Shown here one piece after another: positions 1 to 7,500 of a stretch of DNA of 16,452 nt. Source of the DNA: Akkermansiaceae bacterium UBA5020 (lineage in GTDB: Bacteria > Verrucomicrobiota > Verrucomicrobiia > Verrucomicrobiales > DEV007); contig DGXY01000101.1 of the NCBI GenBank assembly GCA_002396885.1, forward strand, positions 1 through 16,452, in the 5' to 3' direction. How positions within the stretch are numbered: position 1 is the first letter of the stretch; every line of letters starts with the position of its first letter. Made by a program: the position numbers and the translations under genes. The notes beneath the pieces were generated by a model. It had not been told where the DNA came from. It saw only the letters and a program-made list of their open reading frames with translations, and searched no databases.

Positions 1-396
1 CCATCGCGCGGTCCACCTTCGGGACGAGGTTTGTCGCCATCGCGCGGTCCACCTTCGGGGCGGGGCTTGTCGCCGTCGCGCGGTCCTCCTTCGGGACGAG
101 GTTTGTCGCCATCGCGCGGTCCACCTTCGGGGCGGGGCTTGTCGCCGTCGCGCGGTCCACCTTCGGGACGGGGCATCCCACCTTCACGGGGTCCACCTTC
201 GGGGCGGGGTTTGTCGCCATCGCGCGGTCCACCTTCGGGACGAGGTTTGTCGCCGTCGCGCGGCCCACCTTCGGGACGGGGCATCCCACCTTCACGGGGT
301 CCACCATCGGGACGAGGACGATCACCGTCGCGCGGTCCACTTTCGGGACGGGGCATCCCACCTTCACGGGGGCCGCCTTCGGGACGAGGTCCATGC
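1..396 (-). repeat. 36-bp coding minisatellite, 11 units, continuing past the window edge
   Basis: Eleven complete 36-bp units lie head to tail and in phase with the M56 peptidase frame, each coding 12 residues of the form xxPRPEGGPRxG. There are two junction types: units ending REG are followed by GM, and units ending RDG by DK or DR. No unit carries an indel, so the frame is kept throughout. The product is a charged, Pro/Gly-rich, probably disordered extracytoplasmic tail. The array reaches base 1, so its total length is unknown. Confidence 0.93.
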
Positions 397-1826
397 CCCG
401 GGCCTCCGATGCGGATGTCGCGGATTCCAGCATCGCGCAGAGCATCGACGACCTGATTCACCTGATGGAAGGGCACCTGGGGCTCAGCCGAGACGATCGC
501 GGTATGGGCTTTCATGTGAACGAGTTCGCCGCGCAGTTTTCCATTGGGGATGAAGCGGTCGCCCATACGCGCCCCCTCCGACACGACAAAGACAGCGATC
601 TCTCCCGGGCGGGGACCAGGGCGTTCCATTTCTCGGGGGCGGTCCCCTTCGCGAGGGCGTTCCATTTCGCGACCTCCTTCACGGGGACGGTCGCCCTCGC
701 GCCCTTCACCGCGGGGGCGCTGCTCTTCCCTCTCGGCGCCTCTGGGACGGTCGCCCTCGCGCTCTCCCTCCCTCGGACGATCTCCCTCGCGGGGCGGCTG
801 ATTTTCGTCGGCCGTGGCGGAGCCGAAGGAGACGGCCATGATCCCGGCGACGCCGGGGACGAGCAGGGCGTTGAGCCATGCATTTTTTCTGACGGGGTTT
901 GTGATCATTTGAATGCGCTGTTGCAGGGTGGGATGGTTACGGACACACGGCGCCACCCCTGCGATGGCGGGCGCCGGAAGAAATTCGCTTTGCACCCGGA
1001 GCAGGGTGCGACCGTAGTCGAAACGCTCGGAGGGGCCGAGCCTCGAAAGGGTGCGGGCGTCGCAGAGCAACTCGCGGTCCGATTGAAAGCGGGAGACGGC
1101 GATCCAGACGATGGGATTGAACCAATGGACCGCGTTGACGAGGGCGGCGAGCCAGTTCTGCAAGACATCGTGACGGCGGATGTGCTCGAGCTCGTGCATC
1201 AGGATGAGGCGCAGGGCCGAGGGATCAAAACGCGCTTCCCAGTCGCGGGGCAGGACGAGCCGGGTATGGGTCACACCGCAGACGGCGGGCGTGCCTCCGG
1301 CGGGACCGAAGACGGTGCGAAAATCCTGACAAACACCAAGTTCCCTGGACACCTCTCGGACCTGTCCAAGGAGGCGAGTGTCGCGACAAAGCTCGAACCC
1401 CGCCCTCTTCTCAAAACGACGCTGGCGCCAAAGGGTCGCCAAACCGAACAAAATCGCCCCGATTCCCCAAACCACGACGAGCAGAGTCGGCCACATTTCA
1501 CCGGTCTCCGGCGAAACCTCGCCGCCGATGGCTGGAGCTGAGAGCACCGGCTCCATCGCCACGATCGACTCGGCCTGAATCAGGGGATTCGTGGCGGCCG
1601 ACTCGACCTTCAGCGGACGAAACCAATTCCCCAGTCCGGGCATGGCCGGCATGAAAGCGGGAACGAGCAGTTTTAGCCCCACGAGAGTCCAGAGGACCAC
1701 TCTCCACCGGGGACCGAGCCGGCCTCCGAGGAAATGACTGAGTGCCAACACGGTCAAGATCAGCACCGAACCCTCCAAGGTGGTGCGGAAGAGCCAGTCG
1801 TGGGTGAGATTCATCCAAGGATTCAT
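1..1826 (-). CDS. M56 (BlaR1-like) membrane metallopeptidase with ExbD/TolR-like domain and repeat tail, 3' partial
   Basis: The minus-strand frame is open from the ATG at 1826 to the window edge (608 codons, no stop), so the C-terminus is missing. Predicted membrane segments lie near residues 14-32, 36-54, 112-131 and 316-336. The M56 zinc motif is H211-E212-L-E-H215, with the expected third ligand E252 in a DRELLCD motif after a WFNPIVW segment. After the fourth membrane segment comes an Arg/Glu/Pro/Gly-rich linker (about 340-405), then a segment at about 407-476 resembling the periplasmic domain of ExbD/TolR (VPFHQVNQVVDALRDAGI), then 12-residue repeats. The penicillin-binding sensor domain of classical BlaR1 is not present. 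The ATG lies 3 nt after the stop codon of the BlaI-type gene, so the two are co-transcribed and probably translationally coupled. By family analogy it should cleave or inactivate that repressor after sensing an envelope signal; the signal is unknown. Confidence 0.9.
   Translation of the reverse strand, partial: MNPWMNLTHDWLFRTTLEGSVLILTVLALSHFLGGRLGPRWRVVLWTLVGLKLLVPAFMPAMPGLGNWFRPLKVESAATNPLIQAESIVAMEPVLSAPAIGGEVSPETGEMWPTLLVVVWGIGAILFGLATLWRQRRFEKRAGFELCRDTRLLGQVREVSRELGVCQDFRTVFGPAGGTPAVCGVTHTRLVLPRDWEARFDPSALRLILMHELEHIRRHDVLQNWLAALVNAVHWFNPIVWIAVSRFQSDRELLCDARTLSRLGPSERFDYGRTLLRVQSEFLPAPAIAGVAPCVRNHPTLQQRIQMITNPVRKNAWLNALLVPGVAGIMAVSFGSATADENQPPREGDRPREGEREGDRPRGAEREEQRPRGEGREGDRPREGGREMERPREGDRPREMERPGPRPGEIAVFVVSEGARMGDRFIPNGKLRGELVHMKAHTAIVSAEPQVPFHQVNQVVDALRDAGIRDIRIGGPGHGPRPEGGPREGGMPRPESGPRDGDRPRPDGGPREGGMPRPEGGPRDGDKPRPEGGPRDGDKPRPEGGPREGGMPRPEGGPRDGDKPRPEGGPRDGDKPRPEGGPRDGDKPRPEGGPRDGDKPRPEGGPRD
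612..803 (-). repeat. Degenerate RPREG-rich low-complexity segment inside the M56 peptidase gene
   Basis: This stretch codes roughly residues 341-405 of the M56 protein and is made of irregular PREGDR / REGERE / REMERP words. It lies directly after the fourth predicted membrane segment and before the ExbD-like domain, so it probably acts as an extended linker. It is less regular than the 36-bp array further downstream in the gene, and its units vary in length, but both share Arg-Pro and Glu-Gly words. Confidence 0.7.
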
Positions 1827-1829
1827 GAC

Positions 1830-2246
1830 TTACTTCGGTTCGGATTGGCGTTTTTCGGCCTCGTCGAGGAGGCGGCGCAGGGCTTCGATCTCATCCCGGG
1901 GGATTTCTTCGGACTCGACCATGCCGGCAAAAAAAGGCACGAGACGCCCCTCAAAGACCCGCCCGAGAAAAGATCGGCTCTCATCGAGCTGGCAATCGCT
2001 CTGTGAAAAGACCGGAGCGTAGCGGAACTCGCGCCCCAATTCCTCGACCGAGAGAGCGCCTTTCGTGACCAAGCGCCGCATCAGGGTCTGGACCGTTCGC
2101 GGCTTCCAACCGGCCCCCTCCCCAAGCGTTTCGACCACTTCCCGCAGCGTCGAGGGACCTCGCTCCCAAAAGACGATCATCACCTTCCACTCCGCATCGG
2201 TGATGCTAGGAGGCGCGACGGGTTTACGAGAGTTTCGGGCCTTCAT
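1830..2246 (-). CDS. BlaI/MecI/CopY-family transcriptional repressor
   Basis: The 138-residue product matches the size of BlaI/MecI repressors. The winged helix at about residues 15-80 begins with ITDAEWKVMIVFWERGP and contains the recognition-helix segment WKPRTVQTLMRRLVTKGAL, both typical of the family. The C-terminal part (about 85-135) is the dimerisation helix region. In staphylococcal MecI/BlaI the partner protease triggers cleavage at an Asn-Phe pair; the equivalent place here reads LVPFFAG (P104-F105-F106), so that exact pair is absent. The ATG at 2246 is preceded by two TACA/TGTA-type dyads, suggesting autorepression. The stop codon is 3 nt before the M56 peptidase ATG, giving the usual repressor/sensor-protease operon. 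The gene that the pair controls, beyond itself, cannot be seen here. Confidence 0.93.
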   Translation of the reverse strand: MKARNSRKPVAPPSITDAEWKVMIVFWERGPSTLREVVETLGEGAGWKPRTVQTLMRRLVTKGALSVEELGREFRYAPVFSQSDCQLDESRSFLGRVFEGRLVPFFAGMVESEEIPRDEIEALRRLLDEAEKRQSEPK

Positions 2247-2248
2247 GG

Positions 2249-2262
2249 ATTACACTCGTAAT
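2249..2262 (-). promoter_or_regulatory. BlaI-type operator dyad, proximal
   Basis: The plus strand reads ATTACACTCGTAAT, an ATTAC/GTAAT inverted repeat that fits the BlaI/MecI consensus TACA-NN-TGTA with one mismatch. It ends 3 nt before the repressor start codon, so a bound repressor would cover the likely transcription or translation start. There is no room for a normal Shine-Dalgarno sequence. Confidence 0.7.
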
Positions 2263-2290
2263 CTATGGATGACAGATGTAATCCTGTCAA
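2260..2290 (-). promoter_or_regulatory. Candidate sigma-70-type promoter of the blaI-like/M56 operon
   Basis: On the minus strand a perfect TTGACA (-35, positions 2290-2285) is followed by weak -10 candidates: CATAGA after 17 bp or TAGATT after 19 bp. The -10 choice is uncertain. Both operator dyads overlap this element. Transcription would start close to the ATG, so the mRNA may be leaderless or nearly so. Confidence 0.5.
2269..2282 (-). promoter_or_regulatory. BlaI-type operator dyad, distal
   Basis: The plus strand reads ATGACAGATGTAAT, which fits ATTACA-NN-TGTAAT with one mismatch. It is centred 20 bp, about two helical turns, from the proximal dyad, so two dimers could bind on the same DNA face. 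It lies within the spacer of the candidate promoter. Confidence 0.65.
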
Positions 2291-2325
2291 AGAAAAATGG
2301 GAATGCCGACATCCGGTCCTTCAAC

Positions 2326-2344
2326 ACCGCTCCGAAGAAGCGGT
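2326..2344 (-). terminator. UUCG-capped hairpin between the DUF1275 gene and the BlaI operon
   Basis: The minus-strand RNA can fold ACCGC with GCGGU, extended by a UC/GA pair closing a UUCG tetraloop with one bulged U. It lies about 30 nt after the DUF1275 stop codon and upstream of the BlaI promoter. There is no U-tract after it, so it may be a weak or Rho-assisted terminator, or an mRNA 3' end stabiliser. Confidence 0.35.
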
Positions 2345-2371
2345 TTCACCTTCTCTCGGAGGCCCGTAGAC

Positions 2372-3073
2372 TCAAGCGTCCCCGTCCTCACCCGGGGCAT
2401 CAAAGAAATAGTCCCGGAAGAGCCAGTGTTTTGCCACGGTCCAGATCAACCCGGCAAAGAGGTAGGCGACGCCCGCGTAAAGGATCGGATCTTCTCCGGC
2501 CCAAAAGTAGAGGGCGGCCGAGAGCACACCGCCGAGAACAAAGGCCGCCGTGAGAAGGCCCGGGACGGCAATTTTCCATCGGGGCACGTCGAAACCGCGG
2601 ACCCGCATCCCGAGGGTGATGCCAAAATCGGTGATCAGACCGGTAAGATGGGTCGTGCGGAGGATGATCCCCCGGTAGCGGGTCGCGAGCGAGTTCTGGA
2701 TGCCGCAGCCAAAAGCCGAAAGTGAGATCGCGAGGACCGGGACCGTCGGGATGAGAAGATACGAGAGGACAAAGAGCGCTCCGATCCCGGTGACGGTGCG
2801 CCCATAGGGGCGGGCGAAGTCGATGGTCGGGTGGTGGATGAGGAGGCCGGCAAAAAAGGCTCCTACAAAAAACGCGAATGCCGCCGTGCTGACCCGCAAT
2901 AACTCTGCCATGACCTCGGGAGAGCTCCGCACCAAGTCAATGGACAGTTTCGAGATATCACCCGTGAGATGACTGACGGAAGTGCCCGTGCTCAAAAGCA
3001 AACCCGTATTCGCAAAGGCGGCTCCAAACGCGAGGCAACAACCGCCCCCGAGAATAATCGGCTGAAGACGCAT
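2372..3073 (-). CDS. DUF1275 (YoaK-type) multi-pass membrane protein
   Basis: The 233-residue product has about six hydrophobic segments and DUF1275 hallmarks: an N-terminal FANTGLLLSTGTSVSHLTGD stretch and the later GCGIQNSLATRYRG...RTTHLTGLITDFG core. The family is of unknown function and sits in the inner membrane. I chose the ATG at 3073. The frame stays open to a GTG at 3139, but that start lies inside the stem of the terminator at 3120-3143 and would add a non-family N-terminus. No clear Shine-Dalgarno precedes the ATG. It has the same orientation as the BlaI operon but is separated from it by a promoter and a hairpin, so it is probably transcribed separately. Confidence 0.85.
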   Translation of the reverse strand: MRLQPIILGGGCCLAFGAAFANTGLLLSTGTSVSHLTGDISKLSIDLVRSSPEVMAELLRVSTAAFAFFVGAFFAGLLIHHPTIDFARPYGRTVTGIGALFVLSYLLIPTVPVLAISLSAFGCGIQNSLATRYRGIILRTTHLTGLITDFGITLGMRVRGFDVPRWKIAVPGLLTAAFVLGGVLSAALYFWAGEDPILYAGVAYLFAGLIWTVAKHWLFRDYFFDAPGEDGDA

Positions 3074-3110
3074 CCAGAAACGATCCAGCGTTTTCGCGGG
3101 TCCCGCCACC

Positions 3111-3147
3111 AAGAAAAAACCCCGTGGTGCGAACACCACGGGGCTTT
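3111..3147 (-). terminator. Strong intrinsic terminator of the small lipoprotein gene
   Basis: A perfect 10-bp stem, CCCCGTGGTG (3120-3129) and CACCACGGGG (3134-3143), encloses a CGAA loop. On the minus strand it is followed by TTTTTTCTT, a classic U-tract, so it terminates the lipoprotein transcript. On the plus strand CTTTT follows, so it may also work weakly in that direction. It insulates the DUF1275 gene from upstream transcription. Confidence 0.88.
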
Positions 3148-3200
3148 TAAAGAAGGAATCAGGGGGACTTTACGCCTCAGGCGAAAATCCCCGGTTGACC

Positions 3201-3365
3201 TCACTTGGGTTGCTCGGCCGGAGCTGCGGGAGCAGCAGGGGCAGCAGGAGCGGCCGGGGCTTCAGCAGCCGGAGCGGCGGCTTCGGGGGCCTTCTTTTCG
3301 CAGCCGACGAGGCCGAATCCAAGAGTGAGGGCGAGGGTGGCGAGAGAGATACGGATGATGTTCAT
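3201..3365 (-). CDS. Small Ala/Pro-rich lipoprotein
   Basis: The 54-residue product starts at the ATG at 3365 with a basic, hydrophobic lipoprotein signal peptide (MNIIRISLATLALTLGFG) and a lipobox LVGC, so Cys24 should be lipidated. The mature part is only about 31 residues: a short charged EKKAPE start, then an Ala/Pro tail with repeated APA units, ending AEQPK. The frame extends upstream to 3449, but that extension would bury the signal peptide. A strong terminator lies 57 bp after the stop, which supports a real, separately ended transcript. The family is not recognised; small Ala/Pro lipoproteins of this kind are common in envelope-rich Gram-negatives and may be spacers or wall tethers. 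Confidence 0.75.
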   Translation of the reverse strand: MNIIRISLATLALTLGFGLVGCEKKAPEAAAPAAEAPAAPAAPAAPAAPAEQPK

Positions 3366-3509
3366 AGGATTTTCCCGAAAGGTATTGTTAGGAATCGGGA
3401 TATGGAGCGGAGACTCGCACGATTCGAGGGATCTGGCAATACGGATCACCGAGAATTTTTTTACAGAACATATCCGAAGGCCGATCCCATGATCGCGCCA
3501 GTCAGCACC

Positions 3510-4364
3510 TCAGAGGTCGAGGACCCGGTCCATCCGCGTGGCGACATCGGCCAGATAGTCCCAATCTCCGGCTGCCACCTCGGCCGCCGCCCAGCCCGTG
3601 AATTCGATCTTCGCCAGCTCGGCCCGCACCGCCGCCCAGTCGATGCTCCCCTCGCCGAGCGGCACGTCGAAGCCCTTGCCCATGCCCTCGTTCATCGCCT
3701 TTTTCAGATCGTATTCCTTGATGTCGAGCTTCTGGGAACGCTTCCCGAGAACCTGCGCCCAATGCTCGGCGACGCCCCAGCGCACCATGTTGCCGATGTC
3801 GAAATGGACCTGCACGAAGGGGTGCCCGATCTCGTCGATAAAACGGGCCATGTCGAAGGGACTGATGAGGAAGGTCGCCCACACATTCTCAACGAGGAGT
3901 TTCACCCCCTGCTTCTCGGCGTGGGGCGCCGCTGCCTTGAGGCGGTCGCGCCATTCGTCCCATTGCGGCTGAATGGGCTGCTTCTGGTCGTAGCGTGCCA
4001 CCACGAGCATCGAGTCTCCGCCGAGTCGCTTGGTCAGGTCGATGCCACCGGCGAGGTCGTCGGCGCTGGCCCCGACGGTGCCATCGATGATCAACCCGGT
4101 CTCACGACTCGCCGCAATCCATTCGTCGGCTTTGTCGAGAGGCACCTCGTTGACGCGCGGCTCGACGCCCTCATAGCCGCATTCCCGCAGCTTCTTGAAA
4201 ACCTCGAGCACCGGCAGCTTGTCGCGCTGGGCGATCATGCTCCATTTCAGTGACTTCCGGATCTTTCCGGTGAATTGCCCGGCTCGGACAGAGGGACCGG
4301 AGGTGGAGAGCAGGCCGGCCCCGAGCGCGAGACCACCGGTTTGGAGGAGGGAACGTCGATTCAT
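3510..4364 (-). CDS. Exported sugar phosphate isomerase/epimerase-like TIM-barrel protein
   Basis: The 284-residue product belongs to the xylose isomerase-like (AP endonuclease 2 superfamily) TIM barrels. It begins MNRRSLLQTGG, a Tat-type twin-arginine signal, with likely cleavage after VRA (about residue 28). Candidate metal-site residues are E159 (LLVENV), D189 (HFDIGNM) and E262 (GWAAAEV), where the family keeps its Glu/Asp ligands. The ATG at 4364 was chosen because the Tat motif starts there; the frame stays open to 4508, but the extra residues look like 5' leader sequence. It is divergent from the ThuA/dehydrogenase fusion gene with 166 bp between the starts. Relatives act on sugars or inositols, and some TIM barrels of this type work on 3-keto-sugars. 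A periplasmic role on oxidised sugars is inferred; the substrate is unknown. Confidence 0.85.
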   Translation of the reverse strand: MNRRSLLQTGGLALGAGLLSTSGPSVRAGQFTGKIRKSLKWSMIAQRDKLPVLEVFKKLRECGYEGVEPRVNEVPLDKADEWIAASRETGLIIDGTVGASADDLAGGIDLTKRLGGDSMLVVARYDQKQPIQPQWDEWRDRLKAAAPHAEKQGVKLLVENVWATFLISPFDMARFIDEIGHPFVQVHFDIGNMVRWGVAEHWAQVLGKRSQKLDIKEYDLKKAMNEGMGKGFDVPLGEGSIDWAAVRAELAKIEFTGWAAAEVAAGDWDYLADVATRMDRVLDL

Positions 4365-4530
4365 AAGGCCGGGAGGATACACAGACGGCCTCCGCGGCGG
4401 TAGGACCGATTTGCGTGCCGCCCCAAGATCCGCCTCTCCCGTGAGGACAAGCCCGCTTCCCGGTTGACCTGTCGGCCGGTCGGCGGCACAGATCTCCTTT
4501 CGAACCATTGGGTTCCGTTTTTAGATTCCC

Positions 4531-7500
4531 ATGAAAATCCCCCTGCTCTCTTCCTTGGCCATTGCCATCCTCGCCGCCGCGCTCATCCTGCCGACCCGTG
4601 CGCAGAATCCTGCCAAGCCGCTCCGGGTCCTCCTTGTCGCGGGCGGCTGCTGCCACGACTACGCCGGCCAGCAAAAGGTGTTGTCCAAAGGCATCTCCGA
4701 GCGTGCCAATGTCCGCGTCGATGTCTGGTGGACCGATGACAAGTCGGTCGAACCTCCCTTGACCCTCTACGGAAAGGACGACTGGGCCAAAGGCTACGAT
4801 CTCGTCATCCACGATGAATGCGCAGCGGGCAACAAGGACCTGACCGTGATGAAGCGCCGCATCCTCGATGTCCACAAGACCGTCCCCGCGGTGCACCTTC
4901 ACTGCGCGATGCACAGCTTCCGCAATGGGACCGACCAGTGGTTCAAGCACCTCGGCCTGCAATCCGCCTCCCACGGTCCCCAGGAGCCCATCGCAATCGA
5001 CTTTGTCGATAAAGAGCACCCCATCACCAAGCCCCTCGGGAACTGGACCACGATCAAGGAGGAGCTCTACAACAACGTCAACGTCTTCGACGCTCATCCT
5101 CTCGCCATCGGCAAGCAGATCGTGAAGCGTGACGGGAAGGAGAAGGAGGAAGTCTCCATCGTCGTCTGGACGAACGAGAAGCAGGGCGCGCGCAGCTTCA
5201 GCACCACCCTCGGCCACAACACCGCCACGGTCGAAGATCCCCGCTATCTCGACCTCGTCACTCGAGGTGTCCTTTGGGCCGCTGGAAAGCTCGACGAAGC
5301 CGGCTACCTCGGCACCGCCTACACCGGCGAAAACACCGTCACCTTCGAGCCCGCCAAACCGACTCCCCCGCCCGCTCCAAAGGCCGCGGGTCCAAAACCC
5401 GCACCGAAGGACGCGACCCTCGCCGTCGTCACCGCGAGCAGCGAGGAGACCGGCAAAAACAATCTCGTCTGGCAGGCCATCGACGGAAACCGAGACACCC
5501 GCTGGTGCGCCGCGAATCCTTCCAAACCCCAATGGCTCCAACTCGAATTCGAAAAGCCGCAGACCCTAACCGAAGCCAAAATCGCGTGGGAGGCCGGCAA
5601 CCATGCCTACGCGCACCAGATCGAAGCCTCCGTCGATGGCAAGGCCTGGACCGTGCTCGCCGATCTGACAAATGCGCCCAAACCAGGCGACACCCAGGCG
5701 ACCTTCTCAGCCAAGGACGTGAAGTTTCTCAAGATCACCTGCACCGGCACGAGCCATGGCGGGTGGTCCAGCATCCGCGAGATCGCCCTCGTCGGCCCCA
5801 CCCTGACCAAACTCCATCCGAAGCTCGATCCCAAGCAACAGGCTGCCGCCGATGCCGCCGCGAAGAAGGCCGACGATCCCCATGCAAAGGAAGGGAACAT
5901 CGCGCCGAAGATCGTGAAGCTCTCCCCGCAGGAGGAAGCCGAGGTCCTCAAGGACGTGAAGGTGCCCGAAGGTTTCGACGTCACCCTTTTCTCGAACTGG
6001 CAGGCCGCGAACTACCCCGTCTACGTGGCCGCCGCGCCGAATGGCGACCTCTACGTCTCCAGCGATGGCAACGGCTCGCTCGGTCGTGAACCCGGTCGCG
6101 GCCGCGTCCTGCGACTTCGCGACAAGGACGGCGACGGCCGCGCCGATGAGGTGAAGGAGTTCGTCAAAAATGTCGATTCCCCCCGAGGGCTCATCTGGGA
6201 TCACGACCGACTTTACCTCCTCCATCCGCCCCACATCAGCGTCTACTTTGACCGCGATGGCGACGGGATCTCCGAGGAATCGAAGAAGCTCATCGACGGG
6301 ATCGCCTTCGACTTTTCGGGACGTCCCGCCGACCACACCACCAACGGGCTCGAGCTCGGCATCGATGGCTGGATCTACATCGCGGGCGGCGACTTCGGTT
6401 TCATGAAAGCCACCGGCACCGATGGACGCACCGTCCAGCACCGCAACGGCGGCGTGATCCGCTTCCGTCCCGATGGCAGCGGACTCGAGATCTACGCCAC
6501 CGGCACCCGCAATATCCTCGGCACGCCGATGAGCCCGCTCTGCGACCTCTTCGCCCGCGACAACACCAACGACGGCGGCGGATGGGACGTGCGTTTTCAC
6601 CACTTCTCCGGTCTCGAGGACCATGGCTACCCGCGCCTCTACAAAAACTTCGGCGAGGAACACGTCCCGCCCCTCGCCGACTACGGCGGGGGTTCCGGCT
6701 GCGGCTCCGTCTACCTGCACGAGCCCGGCTTCCCCGATGAATGGAACAAAGCCCCCATCACCTGCGACTGGGGCCGCACCGCTTCCTTCGTCCACACCGT
6801 GCAGCGCCAGGGCGCGAGCTTTGCGGAGATCACCGAGCCACGTCCCTTCATCGGCATGACCCGTCCCACCGACGCCGACGTCGATGCGATGAGCGCCGTC
6901 TATCAGGCAAGCTGGAAAGGCCCCGCCACCTTCAAGTGGGAGGGACCCGAGGTAGGCTACATTGTCAGGGTCACGCCGAAGGGATTCAAACCCGAGCCCC
7001 TGCCCGATTACGAGAAAATGAGCGACGCCGAACTTGTCGCCGCCCTCGATTCCCCGAGCCACATCCGCACCCTGACAGCGCAGCGGACCCTCTTGCGTCG
7101 CGAACCGAACCCCGCTCTGTCCAAAGCTTTGCTCGCGCTCGCGAAGAATCCTGACAAAGAGCTAAAAACACGGGTCGCGGCGGTCTATGCGATCGCACAG
7201 AGCAAAGGGCCCCTCGATCCGCTCCAAGGCGATGAGGATCTCGCTCCCTATGTCCTGCGTGCGGCTGGCGATTTCGGACCGCTGCCCGCAGCCTGGGTCA
7301 CCGATGCCACGAAAAGCTCCGATCCGCGGACCCGCAGCGAAGCCGCCGTCGCCGCGGCACGACAAAGCGTGAAGGACGCAGCTCCCGCCATCGCTACGCT
7401 CCTCGCCGATCCCGATCCGCGCGTCGCCCACACCGCTTTCCAAGCCCTCGCCCGTCTCGGCGCGAAGGACGCCGCGATCGAAGCGCTCCTGAGTGGCCCG

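Noticed and set aside
1..396. CRISPR array
   Set aside because: The units are contiguous and near-identical with no unique spacers, and they stay in frame with a coding region.
31..456. Repetitive Ser/Pro/Arg/Gly frame on the plus strand
   Set aside because: It is the antisense shadow of the 36-bp minisatellite of the M56 gene; repeats with a period divisible by 3 open several frames.
393..1541. Long plus-strand frame of 382 codons
   Set aside because: It lies opposite the M56 gene, shows no family features, and the minus frame has the HExxH motif and membrane segments.
4506..4523. Terminator before the ThuA/dehydrogenase gene
   Set aside because: GAACC/GGTTC makes only a short stem before TTTTT, and it sits in the leader of the plus-strand gene in a divergent region, so a terminator role is not supported.
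4171..5541. Long minus-strand frame of 456 codons
   Set aside because: It overlaps the ThuA domain and the start of the TIM-barrel gene, both clear family members; its Gly/Val/Asp-rich product is typical of GC-rich antisense.
5707..7062. Minus-strand frame of 451 codons
   Set aside because: It is an antisense shadow of the dehydrogenase module, with no recognisable domain.
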